DNA of 64,000 nucleotides from Paratinospora sagittata (GCA_035771175.1 CM069610.1:21294501-21358500), one strand, 5' to 3'; shown: positions 33,084 through 45,739, counted from the stretch's first letter. The notes: a model not told the origin generated them from the letters alone. Numbers and translations: made by a program.

Positions 33084-35928
33084 TGTTAACCTATACGGTC
33101 CATCACTTACTTGTCCCTAAATATACTGTGATATAGTATATTTTGATGATCACAAACAAAGTTTTTTCGGTGCTAACGAGCGTTTATCAAGATTTCATCA
33201 AAGCACCTAAGGAAAGCAAAAAGGCAAGGAACGACTCAATCAAGGAACACAAAGATCACATCCAACCGTCAAGTTCGTCTCAACCAAGGAACATCAACGA
33301 TCACATCCTAATTTCAAGATCGCTTTACTCAAACGATTCGATCAAGCTTCAAGTCTACATCTCTCGATTAACGTTCAAGTCATTCAACTCCGCGCAGAGC
33401 TCTTATTGAAGATCTCATAATAAAGAGTTGGATTTAATGTTTATGAGAAATAAGAAATACACAAAGTATTTAAGGTATATCTTTCTCTAATCGTTATTGC
33501 TCAAAATTATTTTCAAAACCATGCATAAATCATCTACATATGTTTTTCAAATCTGCATGTTTTTATTTTATGTCTTATGGTATTTCAAACGATTTATTAT
33601 CATATATTTAATTTGAAATCTACCGAGTTTTTATTCTCATTTGTCGAATATTTAAACACGAATCAAAATTGTTTTTAAAGAGTCTTTCAGGACGCTAATG
33701 AGTTAGCAGCACTCTCATGAACTTTATAAGTCAGGACGTTGATAGTTCATTAGGACGTTGATAACGTTCAAGGTTAAATTGAACTGATTTATTAGGACGC
33801 TTGCTTGTATGGTAATGGCCTCCTTTATTAGTCAACCTCTGAAGTTGTTAGGAAGCTGACTCAGCATCAGCTTACTGAAAGATTTCTTAAGTTCTTCAAA
33901 GAATGTTTCTTTGAGGACGCTAATAGTTATAAGTTAAACAATTTATCATGACGTTTTCTGAATAGAAGCGCCCTCACCTTTCGGAATCAACTTAGTAACT
34001 TTTAGGACGCTGATTGTCCTTTAGCGTGCTTGTGTCTTTATTTAAAATGCTTTTAATTGGTAGGACGCTTACTCGGATAGTAGCGCCCTCATACAGTTAA
34101 TTGTTTTAAAACATAACAGGACGCTAACTGTGCATTAACGCCCTCAGGTTTAAGTCGTTTAAGTGTCAAAGTAAGTCAGGATGCTTACGAGTTAGTAGCG
34201 CCCTCACGTAAGTGTTCAGCAGGATTCTTATACGTAATGAGCGCCCTCAAGGAACAAAACGACATAGTTGATATTATGCGTTAGGACACTGATTACAAAA
34301 TCATGACGCTAATTCAACAACCGTCACTGTTCAAACAAGTACACTTTATAAGTTTGCTTTTTCAGAACATGGTCTCTTTGCACATAGTCCTTTTCAAACT
34401 TATTAGAGATTTTTTCTGATACATGAAATAAGTTTTTCGAAAACTTTCTTTTTTCATGAAATTTGAAAAGAACCAAAATGTTAGTGAAAATTGCAGTTGT
34501 CATTTTCATATAGCATTCTAGCCGTTGTGTGTAAACGTTCATATTATTTGAACTTCAAATGTCTAACGGCTATGTCCCATTAAGTCTACAAATACCAGCA
34601 CTTAGGGCCAAATAACTTGCCAATTTGTTTGTATTGTGCCAATACTTTTTGAAAGTTAGTCTGTGTCAAAATGTTTTTCATTATTTAAACTTTCAAAGTG
34701 TTTTTCATTGATACCTTATGTATTCAAATGATTTTTACACTGAGCTAATTTTCATTCTATCTTTGAAAATTTATTTGATCTGATATCAACTCAAATTCTC
34801 AGCACCGATTCATACTTGGTATTATTCTTGCTGAAGATAGAATTTGAGACATAGTTCATGAGAAATACAGTTGTATTTGATTTCATATCTTAAGTATTGT
34901 ATTGAACTATATCAGTAGTTGCGTTAACTACTAATCACTGAACTAGAAGTTTTCATACTTACATTTTATGTCCACTTTGAAAACTATCTGTGACTTTGAT
35001 TTACACTAGTCCTTCAATTTTCAATTCAATGTTTATTTGGTATCATATTATTTATGAAGAAGCGTTGATCTTCATATCACATCATTCATGTTTTTCGAAA
35101 CTGTATTTGAGCAATACCGAACATTGAAAGGTAAATGACTGTAAGTGTATTTCAACTTAGCATTACGTATTCATATTTCATATCTTTGTAATGCTATGTA
35201 ATGAGCTTAATTGTAAAGTGTTCTACTCAGTTAGAACCAACATTATTGTGTTGTAATGCTGGTGTGTTTCTGGACTGAAACAACCAAGACAAGTGAATAT
35301 ATTTCACTTAATGATTTCAGGATCATGTAAGGTTATCTTTTAACTTGTAAAAGAGAAAAAGGTTCATCCTCACCTGCAAGTAGAAAACCGGTTCATCCTA
35401 ATCCCGTAAAAGGATAGGTGCATCCTTAACCTGTAAAAGGATGGGTTTTCTCTTAACCTGTAAAAGAGAAACGGTTGTTCCTTAACCCGTAAAAGGATCA
35501 CGGTTCTTCCTTATCCCATAAAAGGAAAATGGTTCTTCCTTATCCTGTAAAAGGAAAACAGTTTTTCTTTATCCCGTAAAAGGAACATGGGTTTCTCCTC
35601 ATATCAGAAAAAGAAAATTTGGTTCATCCTTAGCCCGTGAAAGGATAGGTTTGCCTTTAACCTGTAAAAGGGCAATTGTAACGGTTTGGTTCTCACCCAT
35701 AAGAGAATCAGTTAGTGGATTGAGAAAATCTTAATCGGGAGATTAGGTAGTGGACGTAGGCTCGGCCGAACCACTATAAATCTTGTGTGTCTCACGTTTG
35801 CAATTTTGTCTATGTTCTAGTTTTGCATCCAATTTCAATACACTTATGTATATCACTAAGTTATTGGAAGAGATATTTAAAATTTACCATCACACCCAAT
35901 TCACCTCCCTGTTGGGTTGACCAACAAT
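33084..35928 (+). mobile_element. Repeat family X, longer copy X2
   Basis: It lies between LTR2 (ending 33083) and element B (resuming about 35929), replacing the outer ~0.9 kb of B's LTR, the PPT and about 100 bp more. 33,180-34,390 matches X1 in inverted orientation. It contains GGACGCT/AGCGCCCTC motifs (33,685-34,310), a noncoding AT-rich middle, a hairpin array (35333-35705), and an end near 35,893 (ACCCAATTCACCTCCCTG..) that resembles ends of some plant Ty1/copia LTRs, from memory and with low weight. No target duplication is visible. ORFs here are short and unsupported. Confidence 0.55.
35333..35705 (+). repeat. About 29-bp tandem array of small hairpins
   Basis: Roughly eleven units of the form stem-AACCCGTAA-stem. 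Examples are CATCCTT..AAGGATG, TTTCTCTT..AAGAGAAA, TTCCTT..AAGGAA and TTGCCTTT..AAGGGCAA. The loop is conserved while stem arms change together from unit to unit. Confidence 0.8.
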
Positions 35929-35996
35929 TGGTCATCATTGACAAGATCAGGATAATGCTTGTAAGGCCCCTGAATAGCAGTATGGCAGGTGGAATC

Positions 35997-36404
35997 CTAA
36001 ATAACATTAAACAATGGAGAGCACATGAAATCAAATTCGTCCTCAAAAGGTTCTGAAATTTGCCTCATAGATGGTGGTGTAGGGCACTGCAAGTTGCAAC
36101 ATTTTAGGGAAGGTAGGTTGAGCGACGGAATGCTTTTTTGTGCAGTTGCCCGAATTCTGCCAGGATGCAAATTTTGGTAGGAGATCTTGCCAGGATGAGG
36201 GTACAGGATTGTTTCGGGCAATATTGTTACGATAAAGCCATACGTGCTCTGGCGATAAGGATCGTTGTCGCTGAGGCGAGAGAGTTGGTAATGCAAAGAA
36301 GTTGTGGTTTGCTTCAGAGTCTAAAGGAGTCTCCACTGGTTGCCAAGTAGGCCATGGAGTGTATGACTCATACTCTTATCTTTGTTGTTTTCGGACATCT
36401 GCAT
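35997..36404 (-). pseudogene. Post-pol accessory ORF, element B (broken)
   Basis: It is homologous to 25375-25809. It starts MQMSENN at 36404. The frame at 36336-36043 gives ETPLDSEANHNFFALPTLSP and QRQRSLSPEHVWLYRNN. Another frame gives RQISEPFEDEFDFMCSPLF. At least one frameshift lies between them. The conserved start and acidic motif support a real family gene. Confidence 0.6.
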
Positions 36405-36504
36405 TGTTGTCTAAATGAAACAATATATTAAGATATTGTAAAAAAAAGTTCCACAATTTCATTGAGAAGTGAAAAAGTACAATACATCACATCATCAACT
36501 ATTA

Positions 36505-38275
36505 CTAGAAAACAATTTGGGGTATTTCTGTTTAATTGTTTCTTCTAGTTCCCAAGTTGCTTCCTCTACTACGTGATGATCCCAGAGGACCTTTACAAGT
36601 GGAATGCTACGTCGCCTCAGTTCCTGAGTTTTCCTATCAAAATTTGTATCGCTCCTTCCTGATATTTGTTTCCTTCTCCAACCCGGACTTTGACCAGAGG
36701 GATGATATGTGAAGGAACAGGACGATACTTTCGAAGCATAGATATATGGAAAACGTCATGAACCTTAGACATGGATTAGGGAAGGGATAGACGATAGGCT
36801 AGTTTGCTAATACATTCGACAATTTGAAATGGGCCAATATATCGTGAAGAGAGCTTTCCCTTGACCCTGAAATGATTGACACCTCTTGTAGACTGAACTT
36901 TTAAAAAATAAAGTCCCCCTTAACAAATTCTAGAGGCTGTCTCCGCTTGTCGGCATAGCTCTTTTGTCGACTTTGGGCTACAGGAAGTTGTTCCTTAACT
37001 AGTGTGATCTTCTCAGAAGTCTCTTGATCTAGTTATGGCCCCAGATGCGGTCAATCTGCCATATCTAACCAGTATACTGGAGATCTACAAGGGCGACCAT
37101 AGAGAGCCTCGTATGGTGCCATCTCAATATTGGTTTGGTAGCTGTTGGTGTATGCAAACTCAGCCAAATGTAAGTGTTTTGCTCATCCGTCATGAACGTC
37201 CAAAATGCAACATCGTAACATATCTTCTAAGATTTGGATTAAGCGCTCTGAATGCCCGTCAGTCTGAGGGTGAAAAGTTGTGCTCATGGTGATCCTGGAG
37301 CCCATTCTACTATGGAAGCTTTGCCAAAATTTTGATGTGAATAAGGTCTCGATCAGAGACAATCGTGAGTGGTATGCCATGGAGGCGTACGATCTCTCTT
37401 TCATACAATTTGGCTAGCTTGGTGAGGTTATCCATGAACTTTATTGGTAAAAAGTGTGCAGACTTTGTAAGACTGTCAATGATAACCCAAATTGCAACTT
37501 GCCCTTTATTATTCCAAGGCAAGGTCATAACAAAATTCATTGCAATATTTTCCCACTTCCATTCTCCAATAGGTAAAAGCTGGAGAAGTCCAAAAGGAGG
37601 TCTGCATTCTGCCTTTACTTGTTGGGAAATGAGACATCGAGCAACGAAGTTTGCAATAGCCTTCTTCATACCAAAGAACCAGAATTTTCGCTTGACATAC
37701 TTGTACATCTTGTCACCCCCAGGATGCATAGCAAACCTCAGGCAAAGCATTTCAGTAAGTACTTGTTTCCAAACCTCAAGATCGTTCGGCAGGCAGGGAT
37801 GTTTCCTGTAGAAGACTGCTCTATCATCAAAAACTGACCAGTGAGGAAGGTCATGTCCGCTAAGTAGAAGTTCTCTTTTTTCCATTAACATGGGGTCGTT
37901 GGCTTGAGCTGCAGAAATTTTTCGAATAAGTTTAGAGTTGCTCATAAATGAGAAAGTCATTATCTTCTTCCCTCATCGATGAGCTGCAAGTTAAAATTTT
38001 CCATCTTCGTAGCCAACTTTCCCATTTCAAAGTTAAGAGTACAAGCAACAACATAAGACTTTCTACTCAGGGCATCAGCCACAATGTTGGCCTTTCCCAG
38101 ATGGTATTGGAACTGAAAGTCATAATCTTTCTAAAATTCTAACCATCGACTTTGGCAGAGTTTAGGTCTCTCTGAGTGTAGATGTACCCAAGACTCCTGT
38201 GATCCAAGAAAACCTCAAACCGTTCACCGTATAGGTAGTAACGCCATAACTTCAGTGCAAATACGACAGTTACAA
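36505..38275 (-). pseudogene. pol: pol of element B: RNase H tail and integrase
   Basis: 37966-38275 holds the end of RNase H and the connection. 37960-37310 is an open frame (216 codons) with the integrase HHCC domain (HPGGDKMYKYV..VARC) and the first catalytic Asp region (VIIDSLTKSAHFLPIKF), then VSDRD. The distal core (HSRMGSRITMSTTFHPQTDG; RLIQILEDMLRCCIL) is in another frame (37404-37183). The GPY and chromodomain-like tail continues to about 36505 with further stops. Confidence 0.82.
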
Positions 38276-39327
38276 ATTCCCAACGATTTTCCTAAATGAC
38301 CTTCCTGGTCTACCTCTAGTTTGGTAATTCGATTTTGAGATCAAACTCATACCAAGGATTGGACCCATCTCAATTCCTCCATACAAAATGTCCAATGTTG
38401 AGTTGGAGAAACAACTGAAGGAATTAGAGAGTTCTGGCTCCATTAGAAAAAGTTCATCACCTTGGGATGCTCTAGTTCTATTTGTTAGCAAAAAAGATGG
38501 TTCGTTATGACTTTGCATCGACTATCGCCAGTTGAATAACGCCACCATCAAGAACAAATACCCATTACCCAGGATCGATGACTTGTTGAACAAATACGGT
38601 TATCATCAACTCCGGATCAGAGAGTCGGACATAAATGAAACGACTTTCAGAACTCGGTACGGTCATTACGAGTTCTTAGTTATGCCGTTCGGTCTAATAA
38701 ATGCACCTACAACGTTCATGAATTTGATAAACTGCATCTTCAGACCATATTTAGACCGATTCATGGTGGTCTTTGTAGATGATATCTTAATATATTCTTC
38801 AACTGAGGAAGACCACAAGATACATTTGAGGATTGTCTTTCAGACCTTAAGAAGCCATCAATTATATGCAAAGTTGAGTAAGTGCGAATTTTAGGCGAAG
38901 AAAGTTCAATTCCTAGGTCATGTGGTTTCTGGCAATGACATTGAAGTAGATCCTTCAAAGGTTGAAGCGGTTTTAAACTGGATGTAGCCTACCACTGTTA
39001 CTCAAATCTTGAGTTTTCTTGGTTTGGTTAGCTACTACAGACGCTTCATCAAGGACTTTTTCAAGATTACTAAACCTATGACCAAACTCACTCGGAAATA
39101 CGTACGATTCATCTGGAACATCGCTTGTGAATCGTCATTTAGGAATTTAAAAATGGCCTAACGACAGCAACAATACTAATCACTCCAAGAAATGGAATTG
39201 GATTTTCACTATACACCGAGGCCTCTCTCCAAGGCTTAGGTGCAGTACTAATGCAAGAAGGCCAAGTTGTTGCATATGCTTTTAAGCAACTAAAGATTCA
39301 TGAGGATAATTACCCAACGCATGACTT
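38276..39327 (+). pseudogene. pol: Inverted block in B: linker, reverse transcriptase, RNase H start
   Basis: Here the pol sense strand is the plus strand, opposite to the rest of B. It reads from the protease-RT linker ([11 protein letters not shown] region) through RT ([42 protein letters not shown]) to the RNase H phrase ending NYPTHD at 39327. An internal deletion of about 60 bp removes the segment just after DDLL. Several stops are present. The left join has a short shared AATTC. Sequence left of 38276 continues RNase H on the minus strand exactly where this block ends, so it was turned around in place. Confidence 0.85.
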
Positions 39328-39727
39328 GCTGCATTAATAAGACATTTGGGGTTGCAACCTGAACCCACGGATATCACAATCTATGTCTCAACACCATTAG
39401 GATCTGGTACTGACGTCAAACTGAAGTATCCTACATGTGAACTTCGAATGTCAGAATAGATAATTTATGCATATCTTTTAGTGATGGACATGGAAGACTT
39501 TGACATCATCCTCGACATGGATTGGCTCGCACCACTGAATGCAAATATCGATTGCTTGAATAAGCAAGTTTAGTTAACCTTGCCCACTGAGGAGTTTGTC
39601 AATATTCAGGGTATGCGGAAATGGATACACAACTGGACTATCGCACTCCTCAAGGCACAGCTTCGAGCCCTATCCCTAGGTGATAACAATGAATCATCAT
39701 CACTATACTCTCTTGAAGTACACGATG
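39328..39727 (+). pseudogene. pol: Inverted block in B: protease
   Basis: Plus-strand sense sequence encodes the protease after its DSG motif: GSGTDVKLK, MDMEDFDIILDMDWLAPLNA and a segment ending LYSLEVHD. The DSG start itself lies in minus orientation just right of it (39,728 onward). The block follows the RT-RNase H block, so protease and RT each lie inverted at their own original positions rather than as one inverted unit. Confidence 0.82.
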
Positions 39728-41123
39728 GAGTGCATAGTACCTGAATCAAACAAGACATACACCATTGTATTGAACAAAGAAAATGTACCTTAGACTACAT
39801 TGTTATCTGGAAGGGGTTGTTGAGTGACGGCATACACTCTACCAAGTTGACTTTGCCCCTGGTTTAGCTGGTTCTGCTTGGGCTAGGCATTTGCAACAAG
39901 TAGGGATTGTTGGACTGTAACTACGGGAACTAGCTGTCGGGGTAGCGGAGGGTGGGGACAAACATTTCTTATACGGCCCTGCTGGCCGCAGTTATAACAA
40001 GTCAGCTTATGTTGCTGGTTCTGTTGGTCATGCTGATTGTGGTGTTGCTGGCTACCACCCCTGTCGTTGCCATTTCGGCGGCCTCCCCTGCCATTGCGGC
40101 CTTCTCGGTTATGATCGTGAAAACCCTGATTGCCAGGGTCAGAAGTCTCAGTTGCAGATGTCGTGGCCTCGTGTTTTTGTACAGGGGCTGGGAGGGTTGG
40201 GTTTTGGTTAAAGTAGGGCTTCTTCTTATTGCCCTGTTACGTGCCCTGCTGGGAAAACGTTGCAGGTCATTTTCCCTTATTCATCATCTGCTCCTGCTCA
40301 GTTTTCTCCTGCTCAAAGTTCATGGCCATGTTGACAAGCTCCCTGTAATTCTTTAGATTCAAGATCGACAAGGCCTATCGGATGTCTAGACGTAAGCCAT
40401 AATAGAATTTCTTTGTCGTATCTCGCTCCATTGAGATGCTGGAGAGAAAAAAGGACGATAATTCTTTGAACCTGACAACGTACTCATGGACTGTCATGTT
40501 GCCTGGTAGAGCCTGGCAAACTCTTGGCGCCTCTACCTCCTCACTGTGCCAAGGAAGTACTCATCAATGAACAATTACTCAAACTCTAGCCACGTCATGT
40601 CCGTTACGTTGACCCTTGGGTTCTCCTTCACTATTATCCACCAAGTGTTAGCACCATCAACAAGTTGGTAGGAAGCTAGTGGAATCTTTCAAGCCTCATC
40701 GACTCCCATAACCTTGAGAGCCTTCTTCAACTCATCAAGCCATATCTGCACTTCATCTGCATCAATGGTGCCAGCAAAGGTAATGGGCTTTAGCCTCTTA
40801 TACTTCGTGATCTAGTCAGTTTGAGTCTCCAACCCAGATTGAACAGGTGCCTGTACAGTGACCACCTAGTTGGTAGCGGTCTCATGGACAACCATCTGAA
40901 CTGTCACCTTCATCGTCTAGATGAATCTGGCAAAGAAGTGTTCCGTACCCGGAGGCATAACAAAGGGTGTGGGTTGAGGTGGCACTGCCTACCCAGAAGT
41001 AGTGGCAGTGTCGTTTGTGGCCTGCTCTGTCCTCAAAAGCGGCGATTCCTATTTTTGTATCTCGGGAAGTGCCTCCTCTGCTGGACGAACTGTGCGTGAC
41101 CTTCCTCTCTTTCTGGTTTGCAT
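39728..41123 (-). pseudogene. gag: gag of element B (with protease start)
   Basis: ATG at 41121-41123 (MQTRK..). The capsid domain is recognisable but carries many stops. The zinc knuckle near 39,960-40,010 keeps its first two Cys (CYNCGQQG). A Gly/Asn/Gln-rich hinge precedes the protease start (minus-strand LFDSG near 39,735-39,760). Not functional. Confidence 0.8.
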
Positions 41124-41892
41124 TTTCTCACTGACAAGGAAAAAATAAAACTCAGCTTTAGAAACTGTGGCCAAGTATAGTGATATGATATTCTAAGCAA
41201 TAAGTTTGAGAGTTCTGCAATATAAACCACCTATTTTTCTAAGTATTGTGTAAGGTTTTTGTTGAAGAATCAAATAATCTTATGTACTTCGTATGTTTGG
41301 CCATGGTATAAAACAACGTTAGAATGTTCATCTAATAAGTAAAATTTTGAAAATATTTCAAATGTTTTGGTTATGGTTCTGTGAACATACATATGTTTTC
41401 GAAATTTCATACGAGTCATATAGATTCTAAGATTAACCTCGGTAAATATCCTAATCTAACGTTCTAGCACAATCTTATGTGTTCAAACTCTTTCCCTTAG
41501 TCTTTTCGACTATTATCTAAGTTCGTGTGTCCCATACCACATGAATTTGGTAATAAGGGGTTCAACCAAGTTAAGTTGTATGAACACGGTCTCTACAAAA
41601 CATCAGCTGGAGAGGAGTTTACTAAAAGTATCGTTGAAGTTTACTCGTTCCATATCGTGTAAACTTAGTGATAATGTTACTAATTAAACTTTTCCCAGAT
41701 GTTATTTCACACAAGGTCGTGGATTTTCTTACTTCCACGTTTTATTTAGTATCTTCCAATTTTGTTGTGTCACATACCACTCCAAAGTTAGTGATACAAA
41801 AGAAAAAAATGGTTGTAAGTCGGCCCACCAAACATAGTCTCAAACAAACATTTCATTCATAAAAAAAAAATATTTACAATGTCAGTAATTTC
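41124..41892 (-). other. Conserved pre-gag/gag spacer (element B)
   Basis: The same modular spacer as in A, C and D. The marks are TCCCATACC near 41,530, TTCCATATC near 41,648 and a TCACATACC variant near 41,770, again about 120 bp apart. Confidence 0.55.
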
Positions 41893-43454
41893 CTAATTTT
41901 CCCACCTACTACTACTCCGCCTAGATCTCCTGGTTGATGCGGAACGACTACTAGAGGAATGTTGAGAGGTGTTGTGTCGTTCTTCTAAGGTTTGCATACG
42001 CATCATCAAAGCGTTCTGGCTCTCCTGCACTCGAGCAAGACTAGACAATATCGAATGTAACTGATCGAATGGGTTAGCCTGTTGTCCCATAGATGGTTGG
42101 TTGGCCGCTTATCTCAACAACGGATGGTAGGTTGACTGTCTCATAGGTGAAAGGTAGGCTGTAGGCATTGGTGAAAAAGGTTGGTCGTATGGTTGACTCA
42201 TAGGTGGAGGGTAGTTGGTTTGATTATACAACGATTCCCTAACTGGGACTTCTTGGACGTTTGGATATGCTTGCGTAGGAAAATTTTGAAAAAGCGGACT
42301 CATTGGGATATCTTATCTTCCAAAATTTGGTGCTGCACAATTTTGTGGTGGTTGGTTCATAGGGAATTGTGTATTCGACTGGTAAGGTACCTCAGGAATT
42401 GGAAACCCCTGAGATGTCGTATTGCCTTGGGTTAGGTTTGATCAAAGTTTCCCAGCAGGTTCCCAAAGAGTTCTTCCACCGTAAAATGTTCATTGTGTTG
42501 ATCATAGGCTGGGTCTGGAGTTCTGACCTGCCCCATTATTTGGCGTTTCTCTGATAGAAATTTTGCAACGACTTTTTTGTCGATAACCTTCAGTGTTATC
42601 GCTAGCCTTTCCGCTATTTTCCTCTAAAGTAGGGCTAAATAACTCCTCGTCCGTCACCCCTCCTTTTGTGATGAAGGTTTTAGATAAGGACGATAGTGCA
42701 ACGGGTTTAGTCATCTTTGTTGAAGATTCATCAATTGTATTGATGTTTGCCTCGTTCAGAATCTTCATGATTAAGGCTCCATAGCCAAGGTATTCCTTCT
42801 TTGTAGGGTTTTGGATTACTCTTGCCATTTGTTGGACGATGATGTGAGGTAGGGAGACTGAAATTCCCTTTTCTAAGCAATATTGGACTAGTAGTTGAGC
42901 ATTTGACATAGAACTTTTAGTCACCACTTCCGGCAAGATGTTGTCGACTACAATCTTCCAAAGGCTTGTAAAGGGTGGTTTAAGGAGATTATTGGGGAGG
43001 TGGCGTATGTCTGTAAGGTGGTACGCCTTATCGGTGAGGGAATTGAATAGCTTTTTCCTGGATTCAGCAATTTCCGCCACGGTCTGGGGTTCGTGTGGAT
43101 CAATGATCTTGTCTCCAATTGGATTTCCATCTGTCGCGAGATAGTTTCGATGCTAATAGAAATTTTTTCTCTCCCGATCAATGTCCCCAAGACAGGGCAG
43201 ATTTCCTCCTCCTGGGGTGCCACAATATTCATGTTGTCGTAAAATAACTTCACCAAGTTGAGGGAGACAAAACCCCTAACATTTGTGATATTCAGCCACC
43301 CCAGCGTTGTGAGTTTGTCCTGAAGGGAAGGACGGAGGCGAGGATTCTTCATATCGATACTCCTCATTAATACAACCTTCCATTGGTAAAGTTTCGTGAG
43401 TCTTGTGGAAACTTATTCCCGACTACTGGATGTCGTTCCTTTACTAGTGGTCAT
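41893..43454 (-). pseudogene. Pre-gag accessory ORF, element B
   Basis: ATG at 43452-43454. The plant-transposon-type N-terminal domain is split by a frameshift (43367-42948 and 43080-42502): LNITNVRGFVSLNLVKLFYD; MAEIAESRKKLFNSLTDKAY; SLPHIIVQQMARVIQNP. Then come a connecting region (GGVTDEELFSPTLEENSG), a Pro/Gln-rich part (NYPPPMSQPYDQPFSPMPTA), a coiled coil (ILSSLARVQESQNALMMRMQ) and a basic tail (STRRSRRSSSRWEN). Gln is present where A has a stop. Confidence 0.7.
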
Positions 43455-43735
43455 TATCTTGCTGAAAGGAAGATAAAACTTGTGAAATACACAAAATATA
43501 TTCCTAACATTTTTAAGATTTATGCCTTGCCCGTTGGACAATATTTTTTATTTTTCCTCTTGATGTCTATGTCATCATTTAATCCAAATTTTTCATTATA
43601 TATATTAATCTCAACAATATAAAACTATATAGTTATATAGATATATATATCTAATATATCTTAACTATATATTTATATAGTTATAAAAAAAATTATTCTC
43701 CTAAGTGGTGGACTTGGATGGGCCGTGGACCTTTC

Positions 43736-43747
43736 TTTCTGATACCA
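43736..43747 (-). other. Primer binding site, element B (decayed)
   Basis: The minus strand reads TGGTATCAGAAA, matching the first 10 nt of the initiator tRNA-Met PBS, 5 nt from the LTR edge at 43753. Confidence 0.85.
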
Positions 43748-43752
43748 TTAAA

Positions 43753-45085
43753 TGTCACACATCGCCCGGACGTGCCTAAACCGGCAGAACACTAACAGGC
43801 GAGTCGGGAATGCATTATAACAATAACCGAGTGCGCAGGTACACAATTGAGTACAAATCTGATTTCATTAATTTCAGAATGTATTTTTGTACAAAATATA
43901 ATTTGGGGAACATCCTCCCAAAATCTCCCTATAGGTAAACGAGGGGTATAAAATGTGGGCCCAAAAACCTCCACCCAGTCCACCCTAAACTCCTGAAAAA
44001 TTGGATAACAACAGGGTGAGCTATTGCCCAGTGGGTAAAGTAGTTCGTGAATATAACAATTAATAAAGAAGACTTCATAATCAAATATCATATACACAAC
44101 ATAGCATCACAAACAATACAACATGTATGTATTCATGACACCGTCTCGTAATGGTTCCATGATCGTACGTCGCCATGAGTTCGCGTACAAATGTCCATCC
44201 ACGGGTAAACCCGAGTTCACGTTGTACGTCCCTCCTCAGGAAGTATCAGGAATAGTGAGCATTGCTTCAATAACTATTTTGTATGTTACAAACCACTTAC
44301 GTCCCTAGGTGGTGCTTATGTATGATGACTATGCATATGCGGGTCCGATCTTTACTAATATTAGATAAGGTTTGGCAACGTCTGGTGATTCTTATCAGGG
44401 TCGGCACCACGACGTGAGTTGTTAAGATGTCCGGTATCACTTGTACAAGCAGATAGCTTTCAGATAAGACCAACCAGACCAGTTTCCGGCTGAGAGGTTG
44501 GACACAAGGTCTGCTTAAATACCAATCTTCTAGAGCAGCAAGCTACCTCCCGTTCACTATTCAAAGTTACTGAGGACAAGACTAAGTCTGGTTGAGTCAG
44601 ATTGACCACTGATTCGGCATAGTAATAGTGTAATACATGAACTCCAAGTATACAGCATAAGCATGACAGGTATGAACATTATACGCAATAATGCAGTGTA
44701 ATGAATAATAGACATAATGATAAATGAATGAAAACTTTAATAAAAGTCATAAGACACACAAACTTATGTTTCGTTTCCAACCTTCAGATAAAATCTCTTT
44801 AAAGAACTGGCGCTTCTTCTAGAGCAGAGTCGCCTTACACCACGAGGAGAGTCTCAAAAAGAGGAGAGAGAAATCATAAAAAGAGTGATAAACCAACAAG
44901 GAGAGCAAGAAAGAGAGAGAGAAGAGTTGTGTGACAATGACTTAGAGGGGGGTTCTTTTATAGAAAAAGGAATGCCCGAACCCTCGGGCAGGCTCCTGAA
45001 CATTCGGGCAAGTGCCCTAACATTCAGGTTTCTGCTCGAAGTTCAATTTTTTTTTTTTGTTAATTTAGGGGTATTACATATTACA
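43753..45085 (-). repeat. Shared LTR: 3' LTR of element C and 5' LTR of element B (1,333 bp)
   Basis: The plus strand runs TGTCACACATCGC..GTATTACATATTACA. On its left is B's PBS. On its right is C's PPT (45086-45102). One LTR thus serves two elements. It has a minus-strand TATA-like TATAAAAG (44957-44964), a GA-rich run downstream of it (44,900-44,925) and degenerate GCCCGAAC..TCGGGC repeats upstream (44974-45030). U3 upstream of the TATA is only about 120 bp. Confidence 0.92.
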
Positions 45086-45102
45086 CTCTACCCCCCTTAA
45101 AA
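45086..45102 (-). other. Polypurine tract of element C
   Basis: The minus strand reads TTTTAAGGGGGGTAGAG next to the LTR start. It corresponds to 25253-25269 in D. Confidence 0.85.
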
Positions 45103-45634
45103 GAATTTCGCCCTCAAAATTTTAGTCCATGTTGTGATGATTGTTGTTTTCGTGAGATTCACCACCTTGGTCATTATTCCCAAGATCAGGGTATTGCTGG
45201 TAAGGTCCCTGAAGTATACTATGGCCGGTGGAATCCTCGACATCATCAACCATGGAGAGCAAATGGAATCGGATTCGTCTGCAGAAAGTTCCGACATTTG
45301 CCTGACAGATGGTGGTGTGGGTACTGCAAGTTGCAGCGTTTCAGAGAAGGTAGGTTGAGCGACAAAATACTTTTCTTGTAGTTGCCCGAATTCGGCCGCC
45401 TGGTAATTATGGTAGGAGATCCTGCCAAGATGAGGGCACTGGATTGTTTCGAGCAATTTTGTTACAATAAAGTCATACACACTCCTGCGATAGGGATCGT
45501 TGTCGTTGAGGCGAGGGAGTTGGTGATGTAAAGAAATTGTGGTTTGTTTCAGAGCTTGAAGAAGTTTCCACTGGTTGCCAAGCAGGCCATGACATGTGTG
45601 GTTCATTACTCCCATCGGTGTTGTTTTCAGACAT
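45103..45634 (-). pseudogene. Post-pol accessory ORF, element C (broken)
   Basis: MSENNTDG starts at 45634; the upstream Met of D is ACG here. It continues to SPTPSPQRQRSL in one frame. After a frameshift the frame 45615-45097 contains PPSVRQMSELSADESDSICS, homologous to the acidic end in D. It supports the existence of a family gene between pol and PPT. Confidence 0.6.
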
Positions 45635-45739
45635 CTGCGTGGTTATTTAAATGAAACGATATATTAAGATATTGTAAAGGAAGTTTCATAATTTTATTGA
45701 TAAGTGAATTAGTACAATGTATCACATCATCAATTACTA

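Larger units (their letters stand above)
35929..43752 (-). mobile_element. Ty3/gypsy element B, internal region
   Basis: This is the internal part of the middle element in a head-to-tail array. Its 5' LTR is 43753-45085 (shared with C), and its 3' LTR survives as LTR2 (32671-33083) beyond X2. In transcription order: PBS 43736-43747, short leader, pre-gag ORF, spacer, gag, protease (inverted), RT-RNase H start (inverted), RNase H tail, integrase, post-pol ORF. All frames are broken. Confidence 0.85.

Noticed and set aside
35333..35705. CRISPR-like array
   Set aside because: Units are contiguous hairpins without unique spacers, in plant retroelement DNA.
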